A stretch of 64,000 nucleotides of DNA from Collimonas sp. OK307 (GCF_900113705.1 NZ_FOQI01000005.1:186001-250000); one strand, 5' to 3'. Shown: positions 38,078 through 47,504, counted from the stretch's first letter. Made by a program: numbers and translations. The notes: a model not told the origin generated them from the letters alone.

Positions 38078-38347
38078 TCAACCTCCGGAGAGAGCTTGCA
38101 GAACGTGCACCTTGCTGTGCGCCGTCAGCGGCGCGCTCAGATGCACGTGGTCACGTACGTTATGGCCGTCGATGAAAATCGCGACATTCGGCCGCAGGCA
38201 GCCTTGTTCATCGAGCAGATAAGCGCGTAAGCGCGGGTTGGATGCGAATGCTGTTTCCAGGCCGGCACGCAAGGTGAGGGCGTCGGTGTGGATTTCCGGC
38301 GCTGAGATAAAACGGGCAAGTTGCGGAGTAAAAATGAGTGTCGCCAT
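38078..38347 (-). CDS. MoaD/ThiS-like ubiquitin-fold protein
   Basis: This 89-residue protein has the size, fold pattern and C-terminus of MoaD/ThiS sulfur carriers: a beta-grasp pattern ending in LTAHSKVHVLQALSGG with the terminal Gly-Gly that is adenylated and thiocarboxylated in this family. PNVAIFIDGHNVRDHVHLSAPL is the usual strand-turn before it. Its stop codon is two bases from the beta-propeller start. No MoeB/ThiF-type activating enzyme or molybdopterin gene is adjacent, so its partner must be encoded elsewhere. Confidence 0.82.
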   Translation of the reverse strand: MATLIFTPQLARFISAPEIHTDALTLRAGLETAFASNPRLRAYLLDEQGCLRPNVAIFIDGHNVRDHVHLSAPLTAHSKVHVLQALSGG

Positions 38348-38482
38348 AAATAGTCACCATCAATCACCATCAGTCGCCAGAAATGTTTGCGCATACTGTA
38401 ATTACTATAGATCGAACCTGTATTTTTGCGATGCACGGGTGATAACTGCCGCTGATGAGCAAGGCAACGGTTCGATTTTCAC

Positions 38483-38488
38483 TATAAT
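38483..38488 (+). promoter_or_regulatory. putative -10 element of the MocR gene
   Basis: TATAAT lies 33 bases upstream of the TTG start at 38521. No good -35 box is seen at the proper distance, which would fit a regulated promoter. It sits in the 173-base divergent gap between the MoaD-like and MocR genes. Confidence 0.45.
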
Positions 38489-38520
38489 GAGCCCATCCTT
38501 GCCCTCTGTCACTTCCCGGT

Positions 38521-40002
38521 TTGAAAACAACGCGCCAGCCTCTTTATCAACGTTTTGCCGAGCAGATCAGGGCTTCGCTGCAGAATGGCGTGCTGCGTCC
38601 CGGCGATCGCCTGAGCTCGGTGCGGCAGGCCAGTCGACAACACGGCTTGAGCGTAACGACCGTGGTGCGCGCCTACGAGCTGCTGGAAAGCGGCGGCTTG
38701 ATCGAAAGTCATCCGCAGTCGGGTTATTTTGTGCGAGCCCGGTTTGCGGCGGAATCGGCATCAGCTTTGACACTTGATCCCGCGTTTCCCGCAGTTAATG
38801 TCTCCCCCGCCGAACCTGACCGATCGCAACCGCTACCAGTATCAGCCGAGGTAGACGTCAGCCGCCATGTATTGGCGACCCTCAAATCGATTCATCAGAA
38901 CGATGCTATCCCGCTCGGCTCGCCGTATCCCGATCCGACCTTGTTCCCGGCCCGGCGCATCAGCCAATACAACGGCGCCATCCTGCGCAGCGGCGGTCCG
39001 CTGGGCGTGCTGGACGATTTGCCGCCCGGTCATCCGGACCTGATCCGGCAGATCGTCAGGCGCCATCTGGAAACCGGCCTCAGCGTCGATCCCGGCGATG
39101 TGGTGATCACGGTGGGTGCTACCGAGGCCATCAACCTGTGTTTGCAGGCGGTGGCGAAAGCGGGCGACACGATCGCGGTAGAGTCGCCGACCTTTTATGC
39201 GATGCTGCATGCGATTGAGCGGCTCGGCATGCGCGCCATCGAAATCCCAACCGATCCGAGATTGGGAATGGATATCGCGGCGCTGAAAAAAATCATGCAG
39301 AGCCAGCCGATTGCGGCCTGCATGGTGATGCCGAATTTCCAGAATCCGCTGGGTTTTGAAATGCCGGAAGAAAACAAGCGGCAACTGGTTGAGCTGGGTT
39401 CACGCTACAACATGCCGATTATCGAAAACGGCGTCTGCAACGAGCTGTATTTCGGCACAGCTCATCCGAGCGTGTTGAAGGCTTACGACAAGCGCGGCAT
39501 CGTGCTGTATTGCTCATCGTTTTCCAAGAGCCTGACTTCCGCTTACCGCATTGGCTGGACCTTGCCGGGGCGTTATCGGGAGCAGGTGGAAAAGTTGAAA
39601 TTCCTCAATACGCTCAGCACTTCGACTTTGCCGCAACGGGCCATAGCCGCTTACCTGACGGCAGGCGGCTATGACCGCCATCTGCGCCGGGTGCGACGCA
39701 CCTTGCAACAGCGCTGCGACATCATGAGCGCTTTCGTCGGGCGCTTTTTCCCTGCGGGTACGCGCATCACGCGGCCTACCGGAGGATATGTGTTGTGGAT
39801 AGAATTGCCGGCGGTGATCGATTCCATGGCCTTGTATCGGCAAGCGCTGGCGGAAGGCATAACGATTGCACCGGGCCGCTTGTTTTCAACTTCGGACGCC
39901 TATCGCAGTTTTATCCGCATGAATTACAGCTACAGCTGGACGCCGCAGATCGAACAGGCCATACGGCGCCTGGGCGAAATGCTGGCTGCCATACTGGAAT
40001 AG
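38521..40002 (+). CDS. MocR-type GntR/aminotransferase regulator
   Basis: The 493-residue protein fuses an N-terminal GntR winged helix (PLYQRFAEQIRASLQNGVLRPGDRLSSVRQASRQHGLSVTTVVRAYELLESGGLIESHPQSGYFV) to a fold-type I aminotransferase domain. That domain has VTVGATEAINLCLQAVAKAGD and the PLP lysine in YCSSFSKSLTSAYRIGW. MocR regulators use PLP to sense amino compounds. The start is TTG at 38521, giving MKTTRQPLYQRF. It is divergent from the MoaD-like/beta-propeller pair, its likely target, and converges with the next gene across a single base. Confidence 0.92.
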   Translation: MKTTRQPLYQRFAEQIRASLQNGVLRPGDRLSSVRQASRQHGLSVTTVVRAYELLESGGLIESHPQSGYFVRARFAAESASALTLDPAFPAVNVSPAEPDRSQPLPVSAEVDVSRHVLATLKSIHQNDAIPLGSPYPDPTLFPARRISQYNGAILRSGGPLGVLDDLPPGHPDLIRQIVRRHLETGLSVDPGDVVITVGATEAINLCLQAVAKAGDTIAVESPTFYAMLHAIERLGMRAIEIPTDPRLGMDIAALKKIMQSQPIAACMVMPNFQNPLGFEMPEENKRQLVELGSRYNMPIIENGVCNELYFGTAHPSVLKAYDKRGIVLYCSSFSKSLTSAYRIGWTLPGRYREQVEKLKFLNTLSTSTLPQRAIAAYLTAGGYDRHLRRVRRTLQQRCDIMSAFVGRFFPAGTRITRPTGGYVLWIELPAVIDSMALYRQALAEGITIAPGRLFSTSDAYRSFIRMNYSYSWTPQIEQAIRRLGEMLAAILE

Positions 40003-40003
40003 A

Positions 40004-40300
40004 TCACGCCATCTCTGTGGCCTGGCTCTCATCCAGGGCATCGAAAATCGCCATTCCGAATGCGGTAAGGATAGCGCGGCCGGTGCCGTCTTCGTTGAGA
40101 ACGACGCTGACAATTTCAGCGTCTTCCAAGGCACTAAGATTACGCCGCAGAGTGCTCATGCGCTGCTCGACCCGCTTGCTGAGTTTTGCCAGAGACATTC
40201 CTGGTTCGGCGTAGTGACCGCGCGCGTCGTTAGCATCGGCATGCAGTGCGGACAAGATCGCCAGCACTGCGTCGTCAATCTGATCGTCCCAGTTCATCAT
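40004..40300 (-). CDS. small winged-helix-like protein linked to the molybdoenzyme
   Basis: A 98-residue protein starts MMNWDDQIDDAVLAILSALHADA. Its middle, MSLAKLSKRVEQRMSTLRRNLSALEDAEIVSVVLNEDGTGRAILTAFG, looks like a small winged helix (MarR/ArsR-like helix, turn, helix and wing). I cannot name a family. It starts 4 bases after the stop of the YdeP-type molybdoenzyme gene and is clearly co-transcribed, so it may be a regulator or assembly factor for that enzyme. Confidence 0.7.
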   Translation of the reverse strand: MMNWDDQIDDAVLAILSALHADANDARGHYAEPGMSLAKLSKRVEQRMSTLRRNLSALEDAEIVSVVLNEDGTGRAILTAFGMAIFDALDESQATEMA

Positions 40301-40304
40301 CGAA

Positions 40305-42626
40305 TTACGCCGCAAGCTGCATGGAGCGCCGCATCAGTACCGGGATCGATTTCGATGTCGGCGTGCGCGCCTGGTCGGCGAAGCTATTGAGCGGTACCAG
40401 CGGATTGGTTTCCGGGTAATAGCCGCTGATGCAGCCGCGCGGAATATCGTATTCAACCAATAGAAAACGGTCGGCACGGCGCTCGATGCCGTCGTCCCAG
40501 ACACCGATCAGATCGACCCGGTCACCGGGTGCGAAACCCAGCATCTGGATATCGAGCAGGTTGGCAAATACCACGCGCCGTTGCCCGAATACGCCGCGAT
40601 AACGGTCGTCCAGTCCATAGATGGTGGTGTTGTACTGATCATGCGAACGGGTGGTCATCAATACCATCAGTTCCGGGCCGTATTTGCGGCGCGCCTGGTG
40701 AATCGGCGTGTCTTTGGGAATCGCATGCACGATGAACTGAGCCCGTCCGCTGGCGGTTTTCCAGACCCGTTCGCGCGACGCCACGCCAAGGTGGAAGCCG
40801 CCCGGCTGCTTGATGCGCAGGTTGTAATCCTTGAAGGCGTCGTACACTTTTTCAATGTCGTCGCGGATCAGCGCGTAGTCTTTGACGTAGTCGAGCCAGC
40901 GCGTGCGGCTTTGTTTCAGCGTGGCGTGCGCCAGGCGCGCAACAATGTCGATTTCCGACAAACAGGTTTTTGCGACGGGTTTGTTGATGCCGTAAGAAAT
41001 GTGCACCATGCTCATTGAGTCTTCCACGGTCACGCCTTGCGGGCCGCTTTCCTGCCGGTCGATTTCGGTGCGGCCCATGGTCGGCAGGATCAGGGCGTCC
41101 TTGCCGTGGATCAGATGGCTGCGATTCAGTTTGGTGGTGATGTGCACGGTCAGTGCGCAAGACTGCAATGCCTGCCATGTGCGCGGCGTATCGGGTGTCG
41201 CCATGGCGAAGTTGCCGCCGAGTCCGATGAATACCTTGACCTGTCCTTGCAGCATCGCTTCAATCGTGCCGACCACGTCGAGACCATGCTCACGCGGCGG
41301 CTTGAAGCCGTAAACCTGTTCGATGCGGTCGAGGAAAGCGGCGGTCGGTTTTTCGTCGATGCCGACGGTGCGGTCGCCTTGCACGTTGGAATGGCCGCGC
41401 ACCGGACACAAGCCGGCGCCGGGGCGGCCGATATTGCCGCGCAATAGCATCAGGTTGGAAACCATCTGGATCGTCGCGACGCCATGCTTGTGCTGTGTCA
41501 GGCCCATGCCCCAGGTAGCGATGACGTTTTTGCCGCGCACGTACACTTGCGTCAATCGTTCGATATCGTCCCGGCTGACACCCGATTCGGTGACGATGTC
41601 GTCCCAGCTTTCGGCGCGGATATCGGCGGCAAACTCTTCGAAGTAGGCCGTGTGTTCTGCAATAAACTGGACGTCGATCACCCGTTCGCTCTGGTCTTGC
41701 AGCGCCAGGTCGTCCAGTTCCAGCACCCGCTTGATGACGCCCTTGACCAGCGCCAGGTCGCCGCAGAGGGTAGGGCGGATAAACATGTTGCTGATGCTGG
41801 TGCCGGAGCGCGACAGCATGTCAGACGGATGTTGCGGGCTGGAGAAGCGCTCCAGTCCGCGCTCGCGCAAGGGATTGATGGAGACGATGGTGGCGCCGCG
41901 CTTGGCGCATTCGCGCAGCTCGCCCATCATGCGCGGGTGATTGGTGGCGGGATTCTGGCCGAAGATCAGGAAGGTATCGGCCAGGTCGAAATCGTCCAGC
42001 GTTACCGTACCTTTGCCGACGCCGACGGTTTCCGGCAAGCCGACGCTGGTCGGCTCGTGGCACATGTTGGAGCAATCGGGAAAGTTGTTGGTGCCGTATT
42101 CGCGCACGAACAACTGGTACAGAAATGCAGCCTCATTGCTAGTGCGGCCGGACGTGTAGAACGATGCCTGGTTCGGATCGTCCAGCGTGCTCAGGTGATC
42201 GCTCATCAGGCTGAACGCGTCTTGCCAGGAGATCGGCTGGTATTTGTCGCTGGCGGCGTCGTACACCATTGGTTCGGTCAGGCGGCCGTGCTCTTCCAGT
42301 TCGTAGTCCGATTGCTGCAGCAATGCACTGACGCTGTTTTGCGCAAAAAAATCTGCCGTGACGCGCTTGGAGGTAGCTTCCGCCGCCACCGCCTTGACGC
42401 CGTTTTCGCAAAACTCAAAGGTCGATGCATGATCGCGATCCGGCCAGGCGCAGCCCGGACAGTCGAAGCCGTCTGGCTGGTTCTGCGCCAGCAGGGTACG
42501 CACACCACCGCCCGGCACTCTCTCTTTAAGCAAGTGCAAAGCTACATATTTCAAGGCGCCCCAGCCGCCGGCAGGGTGGTTATATTGCTGGATTTTCTGG
42601 TCGCTCAATTTTGTTCCCCGGAGCAT
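40305..42626 (-). CDS. FdhF/YdeP family molybdopterin oxidoreductase
   Basis: The 773-residue protein belongs to the YdeP branch of formate-dehydrogenase-like enzymes. The N-terminal GFDCPGCAWPDRDHASTFEFCENGVKA has a few cysteines but not the regular [4Fe-4S] binding set. Molybdopterin-binding stretches include FLIFGQNPATNHPRMMGEL, ATWGMGLTQHKHGVATIQMVSNLMLLRGNIGRPGAGLCPVRGHSNVQGDRT and LMTTRSHDQYNTTIYGLDDRYRG. No selenocysteine or twin-arginine signal is seen, so it is probably cytoplasmic. The start is uncertain: ATG 42626, or the nearby TTG at about 42611. YdeP has been linked to acid resistance in Escherichia coli; the reaction is unknown. Confidence 0.9.
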   Translation of the reverse strand: MLRGTKLSDQKIQQYNHPAGGWGALKYVALHLLKERVPGGGVRTLLAQNQPDGFDCPGCAWPDRDHASTFEFCENGVKAVAAEATSKRVTADFFAQNSVSALLQQSDYELEEHGRLTEPMVYDAASDKYQPISWQDAFSLMSDHLSTLDDPNQASFYTSGRTSNEAAFLYQLFVREYGTNNFPDCSNMCHEPTSVGLPETVGVGKGTVTLDDFDLADTFLIFGQNPATNHPRMMGELRECAKRGATIVSINPLRERGLERFSSPQHPSDMLSRSGTSISNMFIRPTLCGDLALVKGVIKRVLELDDLALQDQSERVIDVQFIAEHTAYFEEFAADIRAESWDDIVTESGVSRDDIERLTQVYVRGKNVIATWGMGLTQHKHGVATIQMVSNLMLLRGNIGRPGAGLCPVRGHSNVQGDRTVGIDEKPTAAFLDRIEQVYGFKPPREHGLDVVGTIEAMLQGQVKVFIGLGGNFAMATPDTPRTWQALQSCALTVHITTKLNRSHLIHGKDALILPTMGRTEIDRQESGPQGVTVEDSMSMVHISYGINKPVAKTCLSEIDIVARLAHATLKQSRTRWLDYVKDYALIRDDIEKVYDAFKDYNLRIKQPGGFHLGVASRERVWKTASGRAQFIVHAIPKDTPIHQARRKYGPELMVLMTTRSHDQYNTTIYGLDDRYRGVFGQRRVVFANLLDIQMLGFAPGDRVDLIGVWDDGIERRADRFLLVEYDIPRGCISGYYPETNPLVPLNSFADQARTPTSKSIPVLMRRSMQLAA

Positions 42627-42790
42627 CTTGCGCAAATCGCGCAGAGTCCGTGGGAGTGTAATTGGCGCCCGTTGATAGCAGCATGTACAGTCAATACGAT
42701 GATTTTAGGGCACAGTTACAATTTTCGATGTAACTGTGCTTGTTATTGGTGCGTTGTCAGGATGAGTTGCCGATTGTTGTGCCGGTTTGG

Positions 42791-43219
42791 CTATTTATGA
42801 CCGCCGCCGCCATGGCCACCACTACCGCTGGTAAAGTCACCACCGTGACCGCCGCCATGATCTCCATGTCCGCCACCATGGCGACCGCCATCGCCGCCGC
42901 CGGCATAAAGTGGATTGGCGGCGACATAAGCTATGACACTATGGTCAAGCATGCCCGGTGGTGCGGTCTGACTTAAATCGAATTTATCAAGATAATCGGC
43001 GCCGTCGAAATTCCAGGCGAATGAATTATCGCCCACGACGAATTTAACGATTTCGCCGCCGGTAACGTTTACGTAGGTTGTATCCGGAGTGATAACGATG
43101 GTGCGCGTGGCGGCGGTTACTACCGCCGGATCACCCATAAGATCGATTCTGGGCGGTAACGAGCATGCGGCGCATAGCGCAGTTGCAGCCATTGTCTGGA
43201 TAAGCAATTTGGCGTTCAT
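42791..43219 (-). CDS. CzcE-like lipoprotein with His/Gly-rich tail
   Basis: This 142-residue protein has a lipobox LCAAC (C19) and a domain resembling the copper-binding periplasmic protein CzcE: TRTIVITPDTTYVNVTGGEIVKFVVGDNSFAWNFDG, then YLDKFDLSQTAPPGMLDHSVIAYVAANPLYAG. The last 36 residues are almost only Gly, His and Asp (repeats of GGGH/GGHGG), a probable metal-binding tail. No metal-resistance pump or two-component pair is adjacent, unlike the czc setting in Cupriavidus. It is a single gene between the molybdoenzyme and ychF. Confidence 0.78.
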   Translation of the reverse strand: MNAKLLIQTMAATALCAACSLPPRIDLMGDPAVVTAATRTIVITPDTTYVNVTGGEIVKFVVGDNSFAWNFDGADYLDKFDLSQTAPPGMLDHSVIAYVAANPLYAGGGDGGRHGGGHGDHGGGHGGDFTSGSGGHGGGGHK

Positions 43220-43326
43220 GGCTCCTCCTGAAACAGATGTGGCGAGAGGGCAACATGTGGATGTCGCGAGCCACGTCTCGTTAGAGTGCGTCGTGCCTGG
43301 CTTTGTTCATCGATGTTTGATACAGA

Positions 43327-43373
43327 AAAGCCCGGCGCTCATTCCCGATTTGGAGGGGAGAGGGCCGGGCTTT
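43327..43373. terminator. terminator between ychF and the CzcE-like gene
   Basis: AAAGCCCGGC (43327-43336) pairs exactly with GCCGGGCTTT (43364-43373) across a 27-base loop. On the minus strand the stem ends in TTTTCTGT, a short T-run, so it probably ends ychF transcription. Confidence 0.6.
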
Positions 43374-43453
43374 ACATTTTTGAATCGGGCTGCTGCCTGG
43401 TCGGCATGTACCAAATCCTATGAGGGCAGCTGATCTGCCCGTCGTAGAAGATA

Positions 43454-44545
43454 TTAAACGTTAAACAGGAAATTCAAGACGTCACCATCCTTGACCACGT
43501 ATTCCTTGCCTTCAGCGCGCATCTTGCCGGCTTCCTTGGCGCCTTGTTCACCCTTGTGGCTGATGAAATCGTCATAGGCAATGGTTTGCGCACGGATAAA
43601 GCCGCGTTCGAAATCGGTGTGGATCACGCCTGCAGCCTGTGGGCCGGTATCTCCGACATGGATAGTCCATGCCCGTACTTCCTTGACGCCGGCGGTGAAG
43701 TAGGTTTGCAGGCCGAGCAGTTTGAAGGCGGCACGGATCAAACGATCCAGGCCAGGTTCTTCCATGCCCATGTCGGCCAGGAATTCGTGTTTGTCAGCTT
43801 CGTCCAGATCGGCTATTTCCGATTCGATGGCGGCGCAGATGGCGACGATAGGAGCATTTTGCGAAGCCGCGTAAGCGGTCAGCTGATCTAGCAGGGGATT
43901 GTTGGTGAAGCCGTGGTCGGAGACGTTGGCGACATACATGGCCGGCTTGGCGGTGATCAGGCACAGCGGTTTGATCAGGGCCATTTCTTCGGCGTCGAGG
44001 CCACAGGCGCGCACCGGCTTGGCTTGATCCAGTTCCGGCATCAGGCGTTCCAGCAGGGCGACCAGCTTGGCGGCATCCTTGTCGCCGGAGCGGGCTTTCT
44101 TGCTTTCGCGATGGATGGCTTTTTCAACCGTGCCCATGTCGGCCAGCGCCAGCTCGGTCTGGATCACGTCGATATCATCCAGCGGATTGATTTTGCCGGC
44201 GACGTGGATCACGTTGTCGTCTTCAAAGCAGCGTACGACGTTGACGATGGCGTCGGTTTCGCGGATATGCGCGAGGAACTGGTTGCCCAGGCCTTCACCT
44301 TTGGAGGCGCCAGCCACCAGGCCGGCGATATCGACAAATTCCACGGTCGCCGGCAGGATGCGTTCCGGCTTGACGATCTCGGCCAGCGCCTTCAGGCGAG
44401 GATCGGGCACTTCTACCATGCCGACGTTCGGCTCGATGGTGCAGAAAGGATAGTTTTCTGCCGGAATGCCTGCTTTAGTCAGCGCATTGAAGAGGGTAGA
44501 TTTGCCGACGTTGGGGAGGCCGACGATGCCGCATTTGAGACTCAT
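43454..44545 (-). CDS. ychF: ribosome-associated ATPase YchF (Obg family)
   Basis: The 363-residue protein shows the YchF/OLA1 pattern: G1 [34 protein letters not shown] as G3 and switch region, the changed G4 in place of NKxD that shifts specificity to ATP (VANVSDH), and a C-terminal TGS domain ([35 protein letters not shown]). It binds ribosomes and is redox-regulated in other bacteria. In many genomes it follows pth; here an acyltransferase gene separates them. Confidence 0.96.
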   Translation of the reverse strand: MSLKCGIVGLPNVGKSTLFNALTKAGIPAENYPFCTIEPNVGMVEVPDPRLKALAEIVKPERILPATVEFVDIAGLVAGASKGEGLGNQFLAHIRETDAIVNVVRCFEDDNVIHVAGKINPLDDIDVIQTELALADMGTVEKAIHRESKKARSGDKDAAKLVALLERLMPELDQAKPVRACGLDAEEMALIKPLCLITAKPAMYVANVSDHGFTNNPLLDQLTAYAASQNAPIVAICAAIESEIADLDEADKHEFLADMGMEEPGLDRLIRAAFKLLGLQTYFTAGVKEVRAWTIHVGDTGPQAAGVIHTDFERGFIRAQTIAYDDFISHKGEQGAKEAGKMRAEGKEYVVKDGDVLNFLFNV

Positions 44546-44833
44546 GGAAAAACTTTCTAAATCAATAGGTTACAGGTGGCGACAGGCGTTGCGGCTCAAG
44601 ATTTATCTGGTCCGCAATGACAGGACCCGTAATTGTCAGACACGCAACAAAACCAGCAAAATCGAGAGTGTTTTCACAAATTTTGCGCGGATTCTGTTCA
44701 AAAAAGATGACTATTGTAACTCTGTCGGAAGGCCTTCTACAAAGGCTGCAGCCTAAAAACGATCTATATCTCCGGGATCGCATTTTGCGCGGCTTTTGCG
44801 CACGACCAGGATGGCGATCACGAACCTCTTACG

Positions 44834-46006
44834 TTATGAATCAATACGCTCGACCGACGAATACTTTACAGTCGGAGAAGTATCCTTCTGCACCAGAGAG
44901 TTGTCAGATGGATTTCGCATGGAAAGCAGATGAGCAGGTAGCCTGTTTATAAGTTTGAGTGCAGATTTCTCCACTCGACGGAAAATAACCGCTGCGGTAA
45001 TGCTAGCTGCAATTGAAATCAAAATGATTAAGAAGATATGGGGCGTGTCGAGAGTTCCGAGTTCGGAAAATTTAATCGTTAAATAAGACGTGAGCGAAAT
45101 AATCACACTGAAGTGGACCAAATATAAAGGGAATGAAATTTCACCTAGAAACTGGGAAAGTTTCGACGAGAAAAAACCAATGGCCCAGTCAGATGTGTAA
45201 AAACAGAACACGAGAGCCGTCGAAGTCACGACGTTTATATTTATGTATTGCCAGAAATGTGGCTGTCTTTTGGAAAGTGTGTAGATAATTGCAATGGTTA
45301 TCAATAACGCTATAGCGGCAAAACGCCATATTCCAGATGCTCGCAGCCGGTTGAAGACGCCATTTGCCCGGTATTGCGCAAACAGTACTCCGATAAAGAA
45401 AAGACAATAAAATGATTGGGCAATGACTAGAAAAATAATCATTGCATACAATATCTTAATCGGGTTTTTGAGCCGGGTAGAAAGATATAAGTATAGGAAG
45501 ACTAGCAGTGAGCCCACTAACTCAATAGACATCGTCCAAAGAAACGGATTGTACGAAACAATTTTTGAATGTCCGTCATAGACTAAATAAAACGAATAGC
45601 GCAGTAAGGAAATCAAACTTGGCTCAAAAGGTATGAACGAACCAAGCCAATCTTCACGATGGACAATTTTCGCTGCGGCAACATTGTGGTTAGCCCCGGC
45701 CAGCATCAAGACATACACGATTGCACAGGAAAGCAAAATCGGGACAGTCAGACGAAAATACCGTTTAATCAACAGTGAGTCCAAGAGCGTAAGATCCGCC
45801 TTTTTAGAGAAACCAGACGAAAGTGCATCTCCGGAAAGAATAAAGAAAACGGTTACAGCTAAGCCGCCATTGGATAAAAAATAAATGAAATCGCTGCGAA
45901 ACATCGGCACTAAATTACCAAATGTCTCATTCGCCAGATGGAAAAATAACACGACAAGTGCGGCCCACCCTCGGATACCGTCAATTTCGTGCAGTCGGTT
46001 TTTCAT
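44834..46006 (-). CDS. acyltransferase 3 family membrane protein (OafA-like)
   Basis: This 390-residue inner-membrane protein begins RLHEIDGIRGWAALVVLFFHLANE, the active-site region of acyltransferase 3 enzymes (conserved R and H), and has about ten membrane helices. Such enzymes O-acetylate surface glycans. The gene and its flanks are visibly richer in A and T than the neighbouring housekeeping genes, and it lies between ychF and pth, which are usually neighbours; both point to acquisition by transfer. The 288 bases between it and ychF contain no gene I can support. Confidence 0.88.
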   Translation of the reverse strand: MKNRLHEIDGIRGWAALVVLFFHLANETFGNLVPMFRSDFIYFLSNGGLAVTVFFILSGDALSSGFSKKADLTLLDSLLIKRYFRLTVPILLSCAIVYVLMLAGANHNVAAAKIVHREDWLGSFIPFEPSLISLLRYSFYLVYDGHSKIVSYNPFLWTMSIELVGSLLVFLYLYLSTRLKNPIKILYAMIIFLVIAQSFYCLFFIGVLFAQYRANGVFNRLRASGIWRFAAIALLITIAIIYTLSKRQPHFWQYININVVTSTALVFCFYTSDWAIGFFSSKLSQFLGEISFPLYLVHFSVIISLTSYLTIKFSELGTLDTPHIFLIILISIAASITAAVIFRRVEKSALKLINRLPAHLLSMRNPSDNSLVQKDTSPTVKYSSVERIDS

Positions 46007-46108
46007 TAGGACATTATCCTGTGCGGCAAATAGCCATTAGTTGTCTGGCATTAATTTCTAGCTTTATTAATCCTGACGTCTGCAATCGTATTGACGGTTT
46101 TAGCGGCC

Positions 46109-46693
46109 TTATTTAGCGGTATGCAACTGCATGGTTGCAGCCTCGAATTTGCCTTCGCAAAGCTGGGGAATGATTTTCAGGCTGTCGCTGATGGCATCTT
46201 CGATCAACACTTGTTCATCCTTGCGCGGGCGATGCAGTACAAAATCGGCAACCACCTGCTGCAAGTTCAAGCTGCGTGGATGACCGATACCCAGCCGCAG
46301 GCGCCAGTAATCCTGGGTGCCAAGGGCAGCTGTGATGTCTTTTAAGCCATTATGTCCGCCCGACGAGCCGCCCTTTTTCAATTTGGCGCTGCCCGGCGGC
46401 AGATCCAGCTCGTCATGCACCACCAGGATTTCTTCCGCCGAGATCTTGTAGAAACGCGCCAGACCACCGACCGATTGACCGGAGCGGTTCATGTAAGTCT
46501 GCGGTTCCAGCAGCCAGACTTCCTGGCCGGTGATGCTGGCCTTGGCGACGAAGGCGTTGAAGCGTGCTTCCCTGGCCAGTCTGCAGCCGAGATCGTTGGC
46601 CAGATTGTCGACCAGCCAGAAGCCGGCGTTGTGACGGGTTTGCTCGTATTCCGGGCCGGGATTACCGAGGCCGACGATGAGACGAATGGACAT
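46109..46693 (-). CDS. pth: peptidyl-tRNA hydrolase
   Basis: Pth releases tRNA from peptidyl-tRNA that has dropped off the ribosome. The 194-residue protein has the family motifs [20 protein letters not shown] (catalytic His20 equivalent), [41 protein letters not shown] and RLRLGIGHP. It lies downstream of rplY on the same strand, separated by a terminator. Confidence 0.97.
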   Translation of the reverse strand: MSIRLIVGLGNPGPEYEQTRHNAGFWLVDNLANDLGCRLAREARFNAFVAKASITGQEVWLLEPQTYMNRSGQSVGGLARFYKISAEEILVVHDELDLPPGSAKLKKGGSSGGHNGLKDITAALGTQDYWRLRLGIGHPRSLNLQQVVADFVLHRPRKDEQVLIEDAISDSLKIIPQLCEGKFEAATMQLHTAK

Positions 46694-46811
46694 AGGTTTG
46701 CTTTGTACTTTTTTGGACTTTGCCGATTTTGACTTTGCCGATTATCGCGGATATTGCGCAACAGCGTCCAATTCTGATCCGGCGATTTATCTTAAACAGC
46801 TTTGCAACAAT

Positions 46812-46839
46812 AAAAAACCCGCCACGAAGGCGGGTTTTT
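46812..46839 (-). terminator. rho-independent terminator after rplY
   Basis: ACCCGCC (46817-46823), ACGAA, GGCGGGT (46829-46835), flanked by A-run and T-run so that the minus strand ends in T6. It lies 39 bases after the rplY stop and before pth. Confidence 0.88.
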
Positions 46840-46877
46840 CGACCAGAAAACCGCTCTGGTAAATACGGCGATTGCTA

Positions 46878-47504
46878 TTACTTCTTGTCGGCAGCAGGAG
46901 CATCAGCAGCTGGTGCAGCTGCAGCGGCTGGCGCTTCAGCTTCAACCTTGCCGGCTGGGATCGATGCAGTAGCGATAGTCAGGTTTTCTTGCGAAACCGC
47001 TGACACGCCCTTAGGTAACTTCAGATCAGCCAGGTGGATCGAGTGACCGACTTCGATGTTGGTCAGGTCGACTTCGATGAATTCTGGCAGGTCGGCTGGC
47101 AAGCAAGCGATGTCCAGGTCAGCGGTAACGTGGCTGATGATGGCGCCAGACAATTTCACTGCAGGAGCTACGTCTGCATTGACGAAATGCAGAGGCACTT
47201 TAACGTGAATTGCTTGTTTTGCATCAACGCGCTGGAAGTCAGCGTGCAATACCAGTTGTTTGTATGCGTGGACTTGGAAGTCGCGCAGCAGAACTTTCTG
47301 TACCGCGCCGTCGATTTCGAGATCGAGGATCGAGGAGTGGAAAGTTTCTTTTTTCAGCGCGTGGTACAGCGCATTGTGGTCCAGCGAGATATTCACCGGC
47401 GCGTCGGAACCACCATAAACGATACCTGGGGTTTGGCCAGCATTGCGCAGGCGGCGGCTCGCTCCGGTCCCCTGCTCTTTGCGTACAAATGCGATTACTT
47501 TCAT
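46878..47504 (-). CDS. rplY: 50S ribosomal protein L25 (Ctc form)
   Basis: This is the 5S-rRNA-binding protein L25 in its longer Ctc/TL5 form, 208 residues. The N-terminal domain is [44 protein letters not shown]. The C-terminal beta domain has [21 protein letters not shown] and [35 protein letters not shown] low-complexity Ala/Pro-rich tail ends in [13 protein letters not shown] lies before the ATG. It follows prs, with palindromic repeat copy D in the gap. Confidence 0.96.
   Translation of the reverse strand: MKVIAFVRKEQGTGASRRLRNAGQTPGIVYGGSDAPVNISLDHNALYHALKKETFHSSILDLEIDGAVQKVLLRDFQVHAYKQLVLHADFQRVDAKQAIHVKVPLHFVNADVAPAVKLSGAIISHVTADLDIACLPADLPEFIEVDLTNIEVGHSIHLADLKLPKGVSAVSQENLTIATASIPAGKVEAEAPAAAAAPAADAPAADKK

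Noticed and set aside
41484-42800. 438-codon open frame on the plus strand
   Set aside because: It lies antisense to the recognised molybdoenzyme gene; its translation shows no domain and mirrors the high-GC codon pattern of the real gene.
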